64,000 nucleotides of DNA from assembly GCF_001506075.1 (NCBI RefSeq), contig NZ_KQ947475.1:591376-655375 (forward strand), in the 5' to 3' direction. Of the stretch, positions 39,623 to 49,282 are shown piece by piece. Origin of the DNA: Vibrio sp. MEBiC08052 (GTDB lineage: Bacteria; Pseudomonadota; Gammaproteobacteria; Enterobacterales; Vibrionaceae). The notes beneath the pieces were generated by a model. It ran no database searches. It worked only from the letters and a program-made list of their open reading frames with translations, and had not been told where the DNA came from. Positions within the stretch are counted from its first letter, which is position 1. The number at the start of each line of letters is the position of its first letter. A program made the translations under genes and the position numbers.

Positions 39623-40741
39623 TTATCGGGTTGTGTAAATGACGCCCAGTGACACGGCTTTAGTTGCGCCGGTGACTTCAGGAACATTGCTCGGGAGTTC
39701 ATGTATGCGCTGATGGGCCAGCCAGGCAAAAGCCATGGCTTCCATATAATCGTTGTCAACGCCTTGCTCCGATGTGCTACTGACCTGCCAGCCTTTCAAC
39801 AGGGTTTGCAACTCCTGCATCAATAATGGATTGTTGGCACCACCACCACAAACAAACAGTCGGGGCTGAAGGCCGCTGGCATATAAACAGCATTGATCGG
39901 CAATGGTTTCTGCGGTCAGCCGACACAGGGTTCTTTGCACATTTTCGGGAGCGATGTGACGGTTCAGCAATCTGATTTTCGACTGAACCCAATCGAGATT
40001 GAAGTATTCTCTGCCGGTACTTTTGGGAGCGTGTGCTGAAAAATAACTATCTCGTTTCATCAGTTCCAGCAACGGCACATCAATGTGCCCGCTGCGGGCC
40101 ATCTGTGCATCCTGATCGAATTGTTCCCGTGTATGGTATTGGCACCAGGCATCCATCAGGATATTTCCCGGGCCGGTATCATATCCCAAAAGCGGCTGTT
40201 CCGGTCTGATCACTGAAATATTGGCAATGCCACCAATATTAAGTACGACCAGAGTCGCATCATTATGCGGAAAAACTTCCCGGTGAAAAGCAGGCACGAG
40301 TGGGGCACCCTGACCGCCTAGTGCCATGTCTTTACGGCGAAAGTCTGCCACGGTATCAATGCCCGTTTTCGTTGCGATGATATGAGCATCACCAAGCTGC
40401 ATAGTAAAAGGCGTGTCCCCTGCCGGATGGTGATAGACCGTCTGTCCATGACACCCGATTGCTCGGATATTCTCCGCCCGGTATCCGCTTTGCACCAGCA
40501 GGGCATTGACCGCATCAGCAAACAGGTGCCCGAGGTGGTGATCGAGTATCCCAATTGCGGGGAGATGCGTCGGCTGACCGGTGCAGATATTCATAATGTT
40601 CTGTTTTATTGATTCAGGCATGGGATACATCGCGGATGAGAGCAACTGAATATTGTGGTCATCGATCTCAATCAGAGCAACATCAACACCGTCCAGACTC
40701 GTACCGGACATCACGCCAATATACAATTCTTTCTGAGCCAT
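39623..40741 (-). CDS. anmK: anhydro-N-acetylmuramic acid kinase
   Basis: 372 residues with the ASKHA-fold kinase opening YIGVMSGTSLDGVDVAL, GCHGQTVYH and a nucleotide segment FVCGGGANNP. AnmK hydrolyses and phosphorylates 1,6-anhydroMurNAc to MurNAc-6-P. AGGAAG precedes the start. With murQ downstream and nagZ divergent across about 216 bases, three consecutive steps of peptidoglycan recycling sit together. Confidence 0.95.
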   Translation of the reverse strand: MAQKELYIGVMSGTSLDGVDVALIEIDDHNIQLLSSAMYPMPESIKQNIMNICTGQPTHLPAIGILDHHLGHLFADAVNALLVQSGYRAENIRAIGCHGQTVYHHPAGDTPFTMQLGDAHIIATKTGIDTVADFRRKDMALGGQGAPLVPAFHREVFPHNDATLVVLNIGGIANISVIRPEQPLLGYDTGPGNILMDAWCQYHTREQFDQDAQMARSGHIDVPLLELMKRDSYFSAHAPKSTGREYFNLDWVQSKIRLLNRHIAPENVQRTLCRLTAETIADQCCLYASGLQPRLFVCGGGANNPLLMQELQTLLKGWQVSSTSEQGVDNDYMEAMAFAWLAHQRIHELPSNVPEVTGATKAVSLGVIYTTR

Positions 40742-40957
40742 TATCGCTTCCTGCTGGTGGACATCATTGCATTGTAATTGATTTTTGTCACAGCACCACT
40801 GTGCTTACAAATCTTTGCTGATTGTTCTTTTTTATCGGCCCCTCAGCGAGTTAACCATTTGCGGAGCCGAGATATCTGTCTTGCGAATAGAACTGCATCC
40901 ATGCGTTGTTGTGTATATAATCGGCTCAAATCAATCATGAGAGTTCGGGAGACAAAT

Positions 40958-41944
40958 ATGGGGCCGCTGTGGCTAGATGTTGAAGGATGTGAGTTGAGTG
41001 CGGAAGAAAAAGAGATGTTGGCGCATCCGACTGTCGGTGGTGTAATTTTATTCGCCAGAAACTATTTCGATTCAAGGCAATTACAGGCTTTAACTCAGTC
41101 GATTCGGCAGTATGCGAGACAACCAATCCTGCTCGGTGTCGATCAGGAAGGTGGTCGTGTTCAACGGTTTCAGGACGGATTCACTCGGTTGCCTGCTGCC
41201 GCAAGTTATGCTCGTTTCCCTGAGAGTGAACGCTTAGCACAACTGGGTGGGTGGCTGATGGCCAGTGAACTGATCGCGCATGATATTGATTTAAGCTTTG
41301 CCCCGGTCCTCGATACGGGATTTTCCTGTCGGGCGATTGGTAACCGGGCTTTTGGTGACGATGATGAGACGGTCATCTCAATGAGTCGGGCCTATATTCA
41401 GGGGATGAAATCTGCCGGGATGGCAACAACGGGAAAACACTTTCCGGGACACGGAGGTGTGGTAGAAGATTCACATAAAGAAACACCGTACGATCATCGT
41501 GAGGATATTTTCGACACGGATATGCAGGTGTTTCGGCAGCATATTCAGGCTAATTTACTGGATGCGATTATGCCGGCACATGTGATTTATTCTCATTATG
41601 ATCAACAGCCAGCGAGTGGTTCGGCATTCTGGCTGAAGCAGATTCTACGGCACAAACTCGGTTTTAATGGCATTATTTTTTCGGATGATTTGGCGATGGA
41701 AGGCGCCTCGATCATGGGCGATGCGGTTGCCCGTTCCCATCAGGCGTTGGCGGCAGGATGCGATATGTTATTGCTGTGTAATGATCGGGATGCATCAGTC
41801 CGCGTGTTGGATCATTTACCGATCATGGCTGTATCCGGTGCTGAATCTCTGCAAAAGCAGCGCTCGTTTAATCCGGCAGAACTGAAAGCAACCCCTCAGT
41901 GGAAACAGGCTGTGGCAGCGCTCAGACCACTGACGGAGGAGTAA
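40958..41944 (+). CDS. nagZ: beta-N-acetylglucosaminidase NagZ (GH3)
   Basis: 328 residues, single-domain GH3 barrel. The mobile loop with catalytic Asp/His is [16 protein letters not shown] and the nucleophile Asp is in [12 protein letters not shown]. NagZ removes GlcNAc from anhydromuropeptides in the cytoplasm and so affects AmpR-type beta-lactamase induction. The start at 40958 ([10 protein letters not shown]) has CGGGAG upstream; the frame stays open to 40778 but starts with TTG and is unlike the family. It meets btsR tail to tail with only 12 bases and no visible terminator. Confidence 0.93.
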   Translation: MGPLWLDVEGCELSAEEKEMLAHPTVGGVILFARNYFDSRQLQALTQSIRQYARQPILLGVDQEGGRVQRFQDGFTRLPAAASYARFPESERLAQLGGWLMASELIAHDIDLSFAPVLDTGFSCRAIGNRAFGDDDETVISMSRAYIQGMKSAGMATTGKHFPGHGGVVEDSHKETPYDHREDIFDTDMQVFRQHIQANLLDAIMPAHVIYSHYDQQPASGSAFWLKQILRHKLGFNGIIFSDDLAMEGASIMGDAVARSHQALAAGCDMLLLCNDRDASVRVLDHLPIMAVSGAESLQKQRSFNPAELKATPQWKQAVAALRPLTEE

Positions 41945-41956
41945 CCCGTATGTTGT

Positions 41957-42667
41957 CTAACTGATTCCGAGCGTTTCTTTTAAGTTTTTCAGATAGCGCC
42001 GACTGACCGGCACGGTATATCCCGAAATGGTTAGTACCTCAGCCAGACCATGCTCGAGTAGTTTGATCTCCTGAATGTTTTTCGGATGAATCAAATACTG
42101 ACGGTGACAGCGCAGCAGCGGGGTTTTTTCTTCCAGATGTTTCAATGTGAGTTGGCTGGTGGCTTTTTTGTCACTGGTTTGGACATGAACGCCTGCCAGA
42201 TCACTACTGACAAATTCAACGGCCTGTATTGGGATAATCACAATTCGGTTGAGTCCGGTGCAAGGGATCTGTTCCAGTGACTTGGGGATAATGGGGGTCA
42301 TATCCTGGCGTTGTATGTCTCGCTTTAACCGTTGCAGGGTTTTGTGTAACCGCTTGTCATCAATAGGTTTGAGCAGATAATCAAACGCGTTATCTTCGAA
42401 GGCTTGAATTGCGTATTGATCATAGGCTGTGACAAAAACAATTCTCGGCATGGTTTCTTGATCTAACATCGCCAGTAGATCGATACCAGTGAGCTGCGGC
42501 ATTTGGATATCAAGAAAAACGACATCCGGTTTGAGCTGATTAATTTGTTTCAAGCCGTCAATAGCATTGCCTGCCTGACCGACGATCTTCAACGTCTCAT
42601 CTTCTCCAAGCAGTTGGATCAGTTCTTCTCTGGCATGTATTTCATCATCAATAATCAGTACTTGCAT
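41957..42667 (-). CDS. btsR: LytTR response regulator BtsR
   Basis: 236 residues: a receiver domain with phospho-acceptor D53 (VVFLDIQMPQ) and a C-terminal LytTR DNA-binding domain (LEEKTPLLRCHRQYLIHPKNI, TVPVSRRYLKNLK). Matches E. coli BtsR (YehT), partner of the pyruvate-sensing kinase BtsS. It lies 23 bases after btsS in the same unit. LytTR proteins bind direct repeats about 20 bases apart, as found before cstA. Confidence 0.92.
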   Translation of the reverse strand: MQVLIIDDEIHAREELIQLLGEDETLKIVGQAGNAIDGLKQINQLKPDVVFLDIQMPQLTGIDLLAMLDQETMPRIVFVTAYDQYAIQAFEDNAFDYLLKPIDDKRLHKTLQRLKRDIQRQDMTPIIPKSLEQIPCTGLNRIVIIPIQAVEFVSSDLAGVHVQTSDKKATSQLTLKHLEEKTPLLRCHRQYLIHPKNIQEIKLLEHGLAEVLTISGYTVPVSRRYLKNLKETLGIS

Positions 42668-42690
42668 TCAGATATTCTCTCAAAGATATG

Positions 42691-44367
42691 TCAGGTTAGG
42701 TTTGGGAGTAAAAACTGCATTTTGGTTGAGACATCCGGTTGGATGTCGGTTTGCAGTTGCGATGAATGACCAAAGTAATTGATCAGACGTTTTTCGACGA
42801 TTTGCATGCCAAGCCCGTGCGTTTGATTGGGTGAAGAACGGTAAAGCCCGGCATTATCTTCAACAACAATCAGGTGTCCATGCGCTGTTGGCTGGTTATA
42901 AATACGAATTTTACCCTGGCCGAGTAAATTGGAGGTGCCGTGCTTGATAGCATTTTCTACTAAAGGCTGGAGAGTAAATGTAGGCAAGCGTCGCTCCATC
43001 AGAGAGGGATCGATCTGAATTTCAATATCGAGGCGATCACAAAAGCGGGCTCGTTCAATCATCAAGTAGGCATTCACATGGGCAAGTTCCTCTGCAAGGG
43101 TAATTGTTTCGATATTCTGTTTTAAATTACTGCGAAAAAAATGAGCCAGATGCTGGATCAGTTCACGAGCCTGGCGGGGATCAGTGCGAATGATTGCACT
43201 GATGGTATTTAAAGCATTAAAGAGAAAATGCGGATTCACTTGCGCATGAAGGAGTTTGATCTCTGCCTGAGACAATAATGTTTTCTTCTGTTGATATTCA
43301 CCGTGAAGAATTTGACTCGACAATAGCTGCGCAATGCCGCCAGCCATTGACATGTTAATTGACGAGAATAATTTGCGCTTCTGTTCATAAAGTTTGATAG
43401 TCCCGATGACGCGATCATCGACACGTAGCGGAATGATCAGCGCGGAGCCTAATTTACAGTCCGGTGACAGAGAACATTGATAAGGGCGCTCGTATCCGTC
43501 GAGATAGATAATTTCATTTTTTTCAATCGACTCCAGTGTTTTGGGCGATGAGATAGGGGTATTGGGATGATGATGATCATCACCGACACCAATGAAAGCG
43601 AGGATTTTTTCCCGATCGGTAATGGATACGGCACCGACATTGGTTTCCTCATAGACGATACGGGCAACCGGTCCTGCGGTTTTTGCCGTAAATTCATCGG
43701 ATAGTAACCCGACGGAGCGTTCTGCGATGCGTAACGCTTTGCGGGAAAAGGTTGCAGAGTATTCCTCATAAATCGATTTTTTATCTTTGAGAATGCTCAT
43801 AAACAACGCCGCTCCGACGGAGTTGGCAATAATCATCGGGGCGGCGATGGTACTGACCAGTGAAAATGCTTGGTCATACGGTTTGGCAACCGATAAGATA
43901 ATCAACATCTGAATCACTTCAGCGAACAGCGTGATCCCGAACACCACTCCCGGTTGAAATAGACGTTCCCGTTGGTATCTCCTCATCAGATAAGTATGCA
44001 GTAATCCTCCGATGAGGCCTTCGGTGGTGGTTGAAATCGCACAGGCTAAATCGGTAAACCCACCGAGCGTGTAACGATGAAGCCCACCGGTTAGACCAAC
44101 CGCAAAACCGACAATCGGCCCTCCGAATAGTCCACCCATAACGGCACCAATCGCTCGGGTATTTGCGATAGCATCATCGATCTGTAAGCCAAAATAAGTG
44201 CCCAGAATACAAAACAGCGAGAAAAGCACATAAATTGACAATCTGTGCTCTAAACGGGAAGAAATGTTCAGGAGTGGCAGGAACAGAGGCGTTTTACTGA
44301 GCATATAAGCAAGGACAAGGTAAACGCACATTTGTTGCAGCAGGGAAAGAATCACATCCATGGCCAT
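42691..44367 (-). CDS. btsS: LytS/BtsS-type sensor histidine kinase
   Basis: 558 residues: an N-terminal 5TM-LYT membrane sensor (about 1-200), a GAF domain (about 215-350) and a His_kinase (LytS-type) domain with the phospho-accepting His in HAQVNPHFLFNALNTI and an ATPase part (LQPLVENAIKHG, GLGMQIVEKRL). BtsS binds external pyruvate in E. coli; orthology follows from length, domain order and the btsR neighbour. Divergent from aroF. Confidence 0.92.
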   Translation of the reverse strand: MAMDVILSLLQQMCVYLVLAYMLSKTPLFLPLLNISSRLEHRLSIYVLFSLFCILGTYFGLQIDDAIANTRAIGAVMGGLFGGPIVGFAVGLTGGLHRYTLGGFTDLACAISTTTEGLIGGLLHTYLMRRYQRERLFQPGVVFGITLFAEVIQMLIILSVAKPYDQAFSLVSTIAAPMIIANSVGAALFMSILKDKKSIYEEYSATFSRKALRIAERSVGLLSDEFTAKTAGPVARIVYEETNVGAVSITDREKILAFIGVGDDHHHPNTPISSPKTLESIEKNEIIYLDGYERPYQCSLSPDCKLGSALIIPLRVDDRVIGTIKLYEQKRKLFSSINMSMAGGIAQLLSSQILHGEYQQKKTLLSQAEIKLLHAQVNPHFLFNALNTISAIIRTDPRQARELIQHLAHFFRSNLKQNIETITLAEELAHVNAYLMIERARFCDRLDIEIQIDPSLMERRLPTFTLQPLVENAIKHGTSNLLGQGKIRIYNQPTAHGHLIVVEDNAGLYRSSPNQTHGLGMQIVEKRLINYFGHSSQLQTDIQPDVSTKMQFLLPNLT

Positions 44368-44467
44368 ACAAAATATCTTGTAAACTGTTTGCTTATTCTA
44401 GGGGAAGGCTCAGCAATAAAATACTAACCTACCAGTGAATTGTGACGGAATGATGTTGAAATAGTCG

Positions 44468-44485
44468 TGTAAAATAAATTTTACA
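44468..44485 (+). promoter_or_regulatory. TyrR box upstream of aroF
   Basis: TGTAAAATAAATTTTACA fits the TyrR consensus TGTAAA-N6-TTTACA exactly. A weaker copy, TGTAAA then six T then TGTACG (44580-44597), overlaps the ribosome-binding region, and a single TTTACA half-site lies at 44503-44508. Strong plus weak boxes are the usual arrangement for tyrosine-dependent repression by TyrR. Confidence 0.85.
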
Positions 44486-44607
44486 ATAAACGTTTCTGTT
44501 ATTTTACATTCACAATGACTGTTTTTGCTGGTAATTTAAGCCTTATGTGTGATTTAATTCTCGTTAATAGAGAGTTGAATGTAAATTTTTTTGTACGGGT
44601 GGTAACA

Positions 44608-45675
44608 ATGAATGAACTCAATGATATTAATATAATTGACCAACAGGTTTTGATTACGCCGGAAGCACTGAAAGCCAAGCTGCCTCTGAGTGAAAGTGCA
44701 CAGCAATTCATTCATCAGTCTCGTCAGACGATTGCTGACATTATTCATAAACGGGATCACCGTTTACTGGTTGTCTGTGGTCCTTGTTCGATTCATGATT
44801 TAGATGCGGCTAAAGAGTATGCTAAACGTTTTAAAGCGTTAGCTGAAGCTGTGAGTGATCAGCTGTATTTAGTGATGCGGGTATATTTTGAAAAGCCGCG
44901 GACAACCGTCGGTTGGAAAGGATTGATCAATGACCCGCATCTGGATGGTACATTTGATATTGAGCATGGGTTGCATGTCGGCCGACAATTATTGGTTGAA
45001 CTGGCAGAAATGGAAATCCCGCTTGCGACAGAAGCGCTTGATCCGATCAGCCCTCAATATCTTTCCGATACATTTAGCTGGGCTGCTATCGGTGCCAGAA
45101 CGACTGAATCGCAGACTCACCGGGAAATGGCCAGTGGTCTTTCGATGCCGATTGGGTTTAAAAATGGTACAGATGGCAGTTTATCTACGGCAATTAATGC
45201 CATGCAGGCGGCGTCATCGAGTCACCGTTTCATGGGGATTAACGCTGAAGGTCAGGTCGCGTTGCTAACCACACAAGGGAACTCAAATGGACATGTGATT
45301 CTGCGTGGCGGTAAACAAACCAATTATGATTCAGTTTCTGTTGCTGAATGTGAAGCAGAAATGCACAATGCGAAACTTGACCCGGCACTGATGGTTGACT
45401 GTAGTCATGCGAACTCTCGTAAAGACTTCAGACGTCAGCCACTGGTTGCTGAAGATGTGATCCATCAAATTCGTGAGGGCAATCGCTCGATTATCGGATT
45501 GATGATCGAAAGTCATATTCATGAAGGAAACCAGTCCGCTGATCTGCCTCGTGAGGAAATGCAGTACGGTGTTTCGATTACCGATGCATGTATTAGTTGG
45601 GAAGCGACTGAAACCTTGTTGCGTCGTGCGCATCAGGATCTGGTTCCATTCTTAGAGAAACGTTTGCAAGATTAA
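44608..45675 (+). CDS. aroF: 3-deoxy-7-phosphoheptulonate synthase (probably Tyr-sensitive)
   Basis: 355 residues, type I DAHP synthase: [31 protein letters not shown] (written across 878-940 of this locus as two motifs, [10 protein letters not shown] and GWKGLINDP), [14 protein letters not shown] [13 protein letters not shown], and [10 protein letters not shown] near the end. It condenses PEP and erythrose-4-P, the first step of the shikimate pathway. The Tyr-sensitive isozyme is inferred from the perfect TyrR box upstream and from tyrA 11 bases downstream. Start at 44608 matches the family; the frame opening at 44515 is upstream of the box region and unlikely. Confidence 0.92.
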   Translation: MNELNDINIIDQQVLITPEALKAKLPLSESAQQFIHQSRQTIADIIHKRDHRLLVVCGPCSIHDLDAAKEYAKRFKALAEAVSDQLYLVMRVYFEKPRTTVGWKGLINDPHLDGTFDIEHGLHVGRQLLVELAEMEIPLATEALDPISPQYLSDTFSWAAIGARTTESQTHREMASGLSMPIGFKNGTDGSLSTAINAMQAASSSHRFMGINAEGQVALLTTQGNSNGHVILRGGKQTNYDSVSVAECEAEMHNAKLDPALMVDCSHANSRKDFRRQPLVAEDVIHQIREGNRSIIGLMIESHIHEGNQSADLPREEMQYGVSITDACISWEATETLLRRAHQDLVPFLEKRLQD

Positions 45676-45686
45676 AGAGGTTGTTC

Positions 45687-46814
45687 ATGTCAGTTGAGCT
45701 CAACACGTTACGAGATCAGATAGATGGAGTCGATCAGCAGATGATTCAATTGCTTGCTCGTCGTCTGGCGTTGGTTGAAAAAGTTGGTGAAGTGAAAAGT
45801 CAGCACGGTTTACCGATTTATGCCCCGGAACGTGAAGCAGCTATGTTGGCGGCACGTCGTGAAGAAGCTGAAAAACAGGGCGTTCCTGCTCAACTGATTG
45901 AAGATATTCTGCGCCGGACCATGCGTGAATCTTATGCCAGTGAGAAAGATGCCGGCTTTAAGTGTTTGAACCCGGAACTACGTCCTATTGTGATTGTCGG
46001 TGGGAAGGGGCAGTTAGGCAGCTTGTTTGCACGGATGTTCCGTTTGTCCGGTTATACGGTAAAAATACTTGGTAGTCAGGACTGGGATCATGCCGATGAG
46101 TTGTTGCATGACGCGGGAATGGTTGTCGTGACTGTGCCGATTCATCTGACACTGGATGTTATATCGAAGCTTAAACATCTGCCTGAAGATTGTATTTTGT
46201 GCGATCTGACCTCGATAAAGTCTAAGCCATTACAAGCCATGCTAGAGGTTCATTCAGGGCCGGTTGTCGGCTTACACCCGATGTTTGGTCCGGATGTTCC
46301 CAGCCTTGCGAAGCAGGTGGTTGTTTATTGTGACGGACGCGATGCCGACAGTTATCAGTGGTTGCTTCAACAGCTAGCGATTTGGGGAGCCAGTTTGTGC
46401 AAGATTCGAGCAGAAGATCATGACCATGGGATGACATTAATTCAGGCGCTGAGACACTTTACCTCTTATGTGTATGGCTTGCATTTATCGAAAGAAAATC
46501 CTGATTTGGAAAAGCTACTTCAGCTTAGTTCTCCGATTTACCGTTTGGAACTCGTGATGGTCGGGCGCTTATTCGGCCAAGACCCGAACCTGTATGGTGA
46601 TATCATCTTCTCCTCGGAAGAAAATACCGCTATGATTCGTCGTTTTTATCAGTGCTTTACCGAAGCGATGACGATCATTGATGAACAAGATAAAGAACGA
46701 TTTATCGAGAGCTTTGCTAAAACCAGTCAATGGTTTGGTGACTACTCGCAAAAATTTATGTCAGAGAGTCAGAGTTTACTCAAACATGCCAATGATGCGA
46801 TTCATCGCGGGTAA
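45687..46814 (+). CDS. tyrA: bifunctional chorismate mutase / prephenate dehydrogenase
   Basis: 375 residues. The AroQ chorismate mutase domain (about 1-90: [19 protein letters not shown]) is joined to a Rossmann-type prephenate dehydrogenase ([17 protein letters not shown], then GLHPMFGPD). It makes 4-hydroxyphenylpyruvate for tyrosine synthesis. It follows aroF by 11 bases, forming the Tyr operon under TyrR. AGAGG precedes the start. Confidence 0.95.
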   Translation: MSVELNTLRDQIDGVDQQMIQLLARRLALVEKVGEVKSQHGLPIYAPEREAAMLAARREEAEKQGVPAQLIEDILRRTMRESYASEKDAGFKCLNPELRPIVIVGGKGQLGSLFARMFRLSGYTVKILGSQDWDHADELLHDAGMVVVTVPIHLTLDVISKLKHLPEDCILCDLTSIKSKPLQAMLEVHSGPVVGLHPMFGPDVPSLAKQVVVYCDGRDADSYQWLLQQLAIWGASLCKIRAEDHDHGMTLIQALRHFTSYVYGLHLSKENPDLEKLLQLSSPIYRLELVMVGRLFGQDPNLYGDIIFSSEENTAMIRRFYQCFTEAMTIIDEQDKERFIESFAKTSQWFGDYSQKFMSESQSLLKHANDAIHRG

Positions 46815-46837
46815 ATGTAGTATCAACGAAAAGAACG

Positions 46838-46863
46838 AAAAAGAGCGGACACCCGCTCTTTTT
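46838..46863 (+). terminator. terminator after tyrA
   Basis: An 11-bp stem AAAAAGAGCGG/complement (46838-46848, 46853-46863) with loop ACAC and trailing T residues. It ends the aroF-tyrA unit. Confidence 0.9.
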
Positions 46864-46910
46864 TACATTGTCAGCCCTAATAAATCACCGCTTTGGGCGT
46901 TGAACCCGAT

Positions 46911-47306
46911 TTATATTGGACCAGACGTGTCACTTTCATCTTCATCACCTAAATCAGTCAGGTGTTCTAGTTCTCGATGTAAGAGTGCGTCATCGCCAAC
47001 ATTCAGCTCTATCAGCCGTTTCAGGTGAGAAATACTTTCGACATCGATATAAGCAATACTTGCGTGCAATGTACTGTTTTCCAAACTGACAATATTGGCT
47101 GTCATTTGAATCGAGATATCACTTTCAGGGAGCGGGAATTCAATGTAAACCGGTTGTTGCGGATCGAGTCTTGTTTCACCAATGATGGAAAGCAGTATCC
47201 CATGCAGTGATAGATCCTGAACCGTCGTTGCAATGTGGACTGACCCTTGGGTCAGTAAAGCCGGAGCCCGGTAGATAATCCGTGAAAATCGACGTTTTTC
47301 TGCCAT
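46911..47306 (-). CDS. plzA: PilZ-domain protein, PlzA type
   Basis: 131 residues, single PilZ domain. The c-di-GMP-binding motifs are visible: RRFSR near the start (RxxxR) and DLSLHG at about residues 32-37 (D/N-x-S-x-x-G). The C-terminus is acidic (LGDEDESDTS). PilZ proteins act as c-di-GMP receptors. Placement directly after tyrA matches V. cholerae plzA (VC0697, from memory). Output partner is unknown. The gene faces tyrA tail to tail and lies downstream of ettA on the minus strand after its own gap. Confidence 0.85.
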   Translation of the reverse strand: MAEKRRFSRIIYRAPALLTQGSVHIATTVQDLSLHGILLSIIGETRLDPQQPVYIEFPLPESDISIQMTANIVSLENSTLHASIAYIDVESISHLKRLIELNVGDDALLHRELEHLTDLGDEDESDTSGPI

Positions 47307-47379
47307 ATCTCTGCCTCTGTGTGGTAGAGGGGTGTTCAGTGTACGAAAGATACGCCGCCATTGGTCTTTCCCGATAATA

Positions 47380-47404
47380 AAAAGGCCGCAAGTGGCGGCC
47401 TTTT
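47380..47404 (-). terminator. terminator after ettA
   Basis: AAAAGGCCGC (47380-47389) and its complement (47395-47404) form a 10-bp stem with a five-base loop. Read on the minus strand it is followed by TTATTATC and lies 16 bases after the ettA stop. Confidence 0.85.
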
Positions 47405-47420
47405 ACATCAACAGAAAACA

Positions 47421-49088
47421 CTATTTCGCAATACGTTTGTATTTAATGCGATGCGGTTCTGCCGCTTGAGCACCCAGTGTCTGTTTTAGCCATTCTGAGT
47501 ATTCAGTATAGTTACCTTCGTAGAAGTTGACTTGCCCTTCGTCACGGTAATCAAGAATATGTGTCGCAATTCTGTCAAGGAACCAACGGTCATGCGAAAT
47601 AACCATGGCGCATCCCGGAAACTCTAATAACGCTTCTTCCAGTGCCCGGAGTGTTTCCACATCGAGATCGTTGGTCGGCTCATCAAGCAGTAAGACGTTG
47701 CCGCCAGCTTTGAGTAGTTTTGCCAGATGGACGCGGTTGCGTTCACCTCCGGAGAGCTCACCGATAACTTTTTGCTGATCGACGCCTTTAAAATTAAAGC
47801 GAGAGCAGTAAGCTCGGGCGGGGATCTCAAAGTTATTGATCCGGATAATGTCGGCACCTTCAGAAATCTCCTGAAAGACCGTATTCTTATCGTTCATACT
47901 GTCACGGAACTGATCAACCGAAGCGAGCTTCACTGTATCACCGATGTCGATCGTGCCGGCGTCCGGTTGTTCTACCCCGCTGAGCATTTTGAACAGGGTG
48001 GATTTACCCGCACCATTTGGACCGATGATGCCCACAATCGCACCTTTCGGCATGGTAAATGACAGGTTATCAATTAACACTCTGCCATCGAATGACTTGG
48101 TGAGGTTTTTCACTTCAATGACTTTTTCGCCTAAACGGTCGCCCGGTGGGATAAACAGTTCATTGGTTTCATTACGTTTTTGATGATCGCTACTCTGCAA
48201 CTCTTCAAAGCGAGCCATCCGGGCTTTCGATTTTGCCTGACGACCTTTTGGATTCTGACGAACCCATTCAAGTTCTTTCTCGATGGTTTTCTGACGGGCT
48301 TTTTCCTGAGAGGCTTCTTGCTTCAGACGTGCGTCTTTCTGTTCCAGCCAAGAGGTATAATTCCCTTGCCATGGAATCCCTTCACCACGGTCAAGTTCCA
48401 GTATCCAGCCCGCAGCGTTATCTAAGAAGTAACGGTCGTGGGTAATGGCTACCACGGTACCGCTGTAATCGACCAGAAAATGCTCCAGCCATGCAACGGA
48501 TTCTGCATCCAAGTGGTTGGTTGGTTCGTCTAATAGCAGCATGTCTGGTTTTTCCAGTAGCAGGCGGCAAATCGCCACCCGACGTCGCTCACCACCAGAA
48601 AGGTGACTGATTTTCGCATCCCATTCAGGCAGACGAAGGGCATCTGCGGCACGTTCCAGTATATTCTCTAGATTGTGGCCATCTTTTGCCTGAATTAAGG
48701 CTTCCAGATCCCCTTGCTCTTTCGCCAGCGCATCAAAATCTGCATCCGGTTCAGCGTAAGCTGCATAAACTGCATCAAGGCGCTCAAGGGCATTTGTTAC
48801 ATCAGAAACAGCTTCTTCAACAATTTCGCGGACGGTTTTACTCTCGTCCAGTACGGGTTCCTGTGGCAGATAACCGACATTTAGTCCGGGTTGGGGACGC
48901 GCTTCACCATCAATGTCGGTATCAATACCAGCCATGATACGGAGCAGCGTTGATTTACCCGCACCATTGAGACCCAGTACACCGATCTTGGCGCCAGGGA
49001 AAAAGCTTAGAGAGATATCTTTCAGGATTTGTCTTTTCGGGGGCACAATTTTGCTCACCCGAGACATTGTATACACGTATTCAGCCAT
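47421..49088 (-). CDS. ettA: energy-dependent translational throttle protein EttA (ABC-F)
   Basis: 555 residues with two ABC domains in one chain: Walker A GLNGAGKST and GPNGAGKST, ABC signatures LSGGERRRV and LSGGERNRV, Walker B LLLDEPTNHLD and LLLDEPTNDLD, joined by the charged ABC-F linker. No membrane segments. EttA binds the ribosomal E site and regulates the first peptide bond according to ATP/ADP. Length equals E. coli EttA. Divergent from slt. Confidence 0.96.
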   Translation of the reverse strand: MAEYVYTMSRVSKIVPPKRQILKDISLSFFPGAKIGVLGLNGAGKSTLLRIMAGIDTDIDGEARPQPGLNVGYLPQEPVLDESKTVREIVEEAVSDVTNALERLDAVYAAYAEPDADFDALAKEQGDLEALIQAKDGHNLENILERAADALRLPEWDAKISHLSGGERRRVAICRLLLEKPDMLLLDEPTNHLDAESVAWLEHFLVDYSGTVVAITHDRYFLDNAAGWILELDRGEGIPWQGNYTSWLEQKDARLKQEASQEKARQKTIEKELEWVRQNPKGRQAKSKARMARFEELQSSDHQKRNETNELFIPPGDRLGEKVIEVKNLTKSFDGRVLIDNLSFTMPKGAIVGIIGPNGAGKSTLFKMLSGVEQPDAGTIDIGDTVKLASVDQFRDSMNDKNTVFQEISEGADIIRINNFEIPARAYCSRFNFKGVDQQKVIGELSGGERNRVHLAKLLKAGGNVLLLDEPTNDLDVETLRALEEALLEFPGCAMVISHDRWFLDRIATHILDYRDEGQVNFYEGNYTEYSEWLKQTLGAQAAEPHRIKYKRIAK

Positions 49089-49282
49089 TGCCGATCGTTC
49101 CTAACTGTTACTCATAGACCAAAACAGCCATTTTATACTAATCAGATGATATTTGTTACTCGCAGACATTTTTTTCATCCAGACTTTGGGGGAGTCAGAT
49201 GATTTGTGAAAAAATATGCAAATTGATGTTGTTTGAGATTTTTTGTTAATTTAGCCTCTCTCATGTAATAAATGAGGAAATT

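Noticed and set aside
40778..40957. Sixty-codon N-terminal extension of nagZ
   Set aside because: It begins with TTG, has no ribosome-binding site and is not part of the conserved NagZ barrel.
44515..44607. 31-codon extension of aroF
   Set aside because: It would put the coding start close to the TyrR box and add residues not found in the family.
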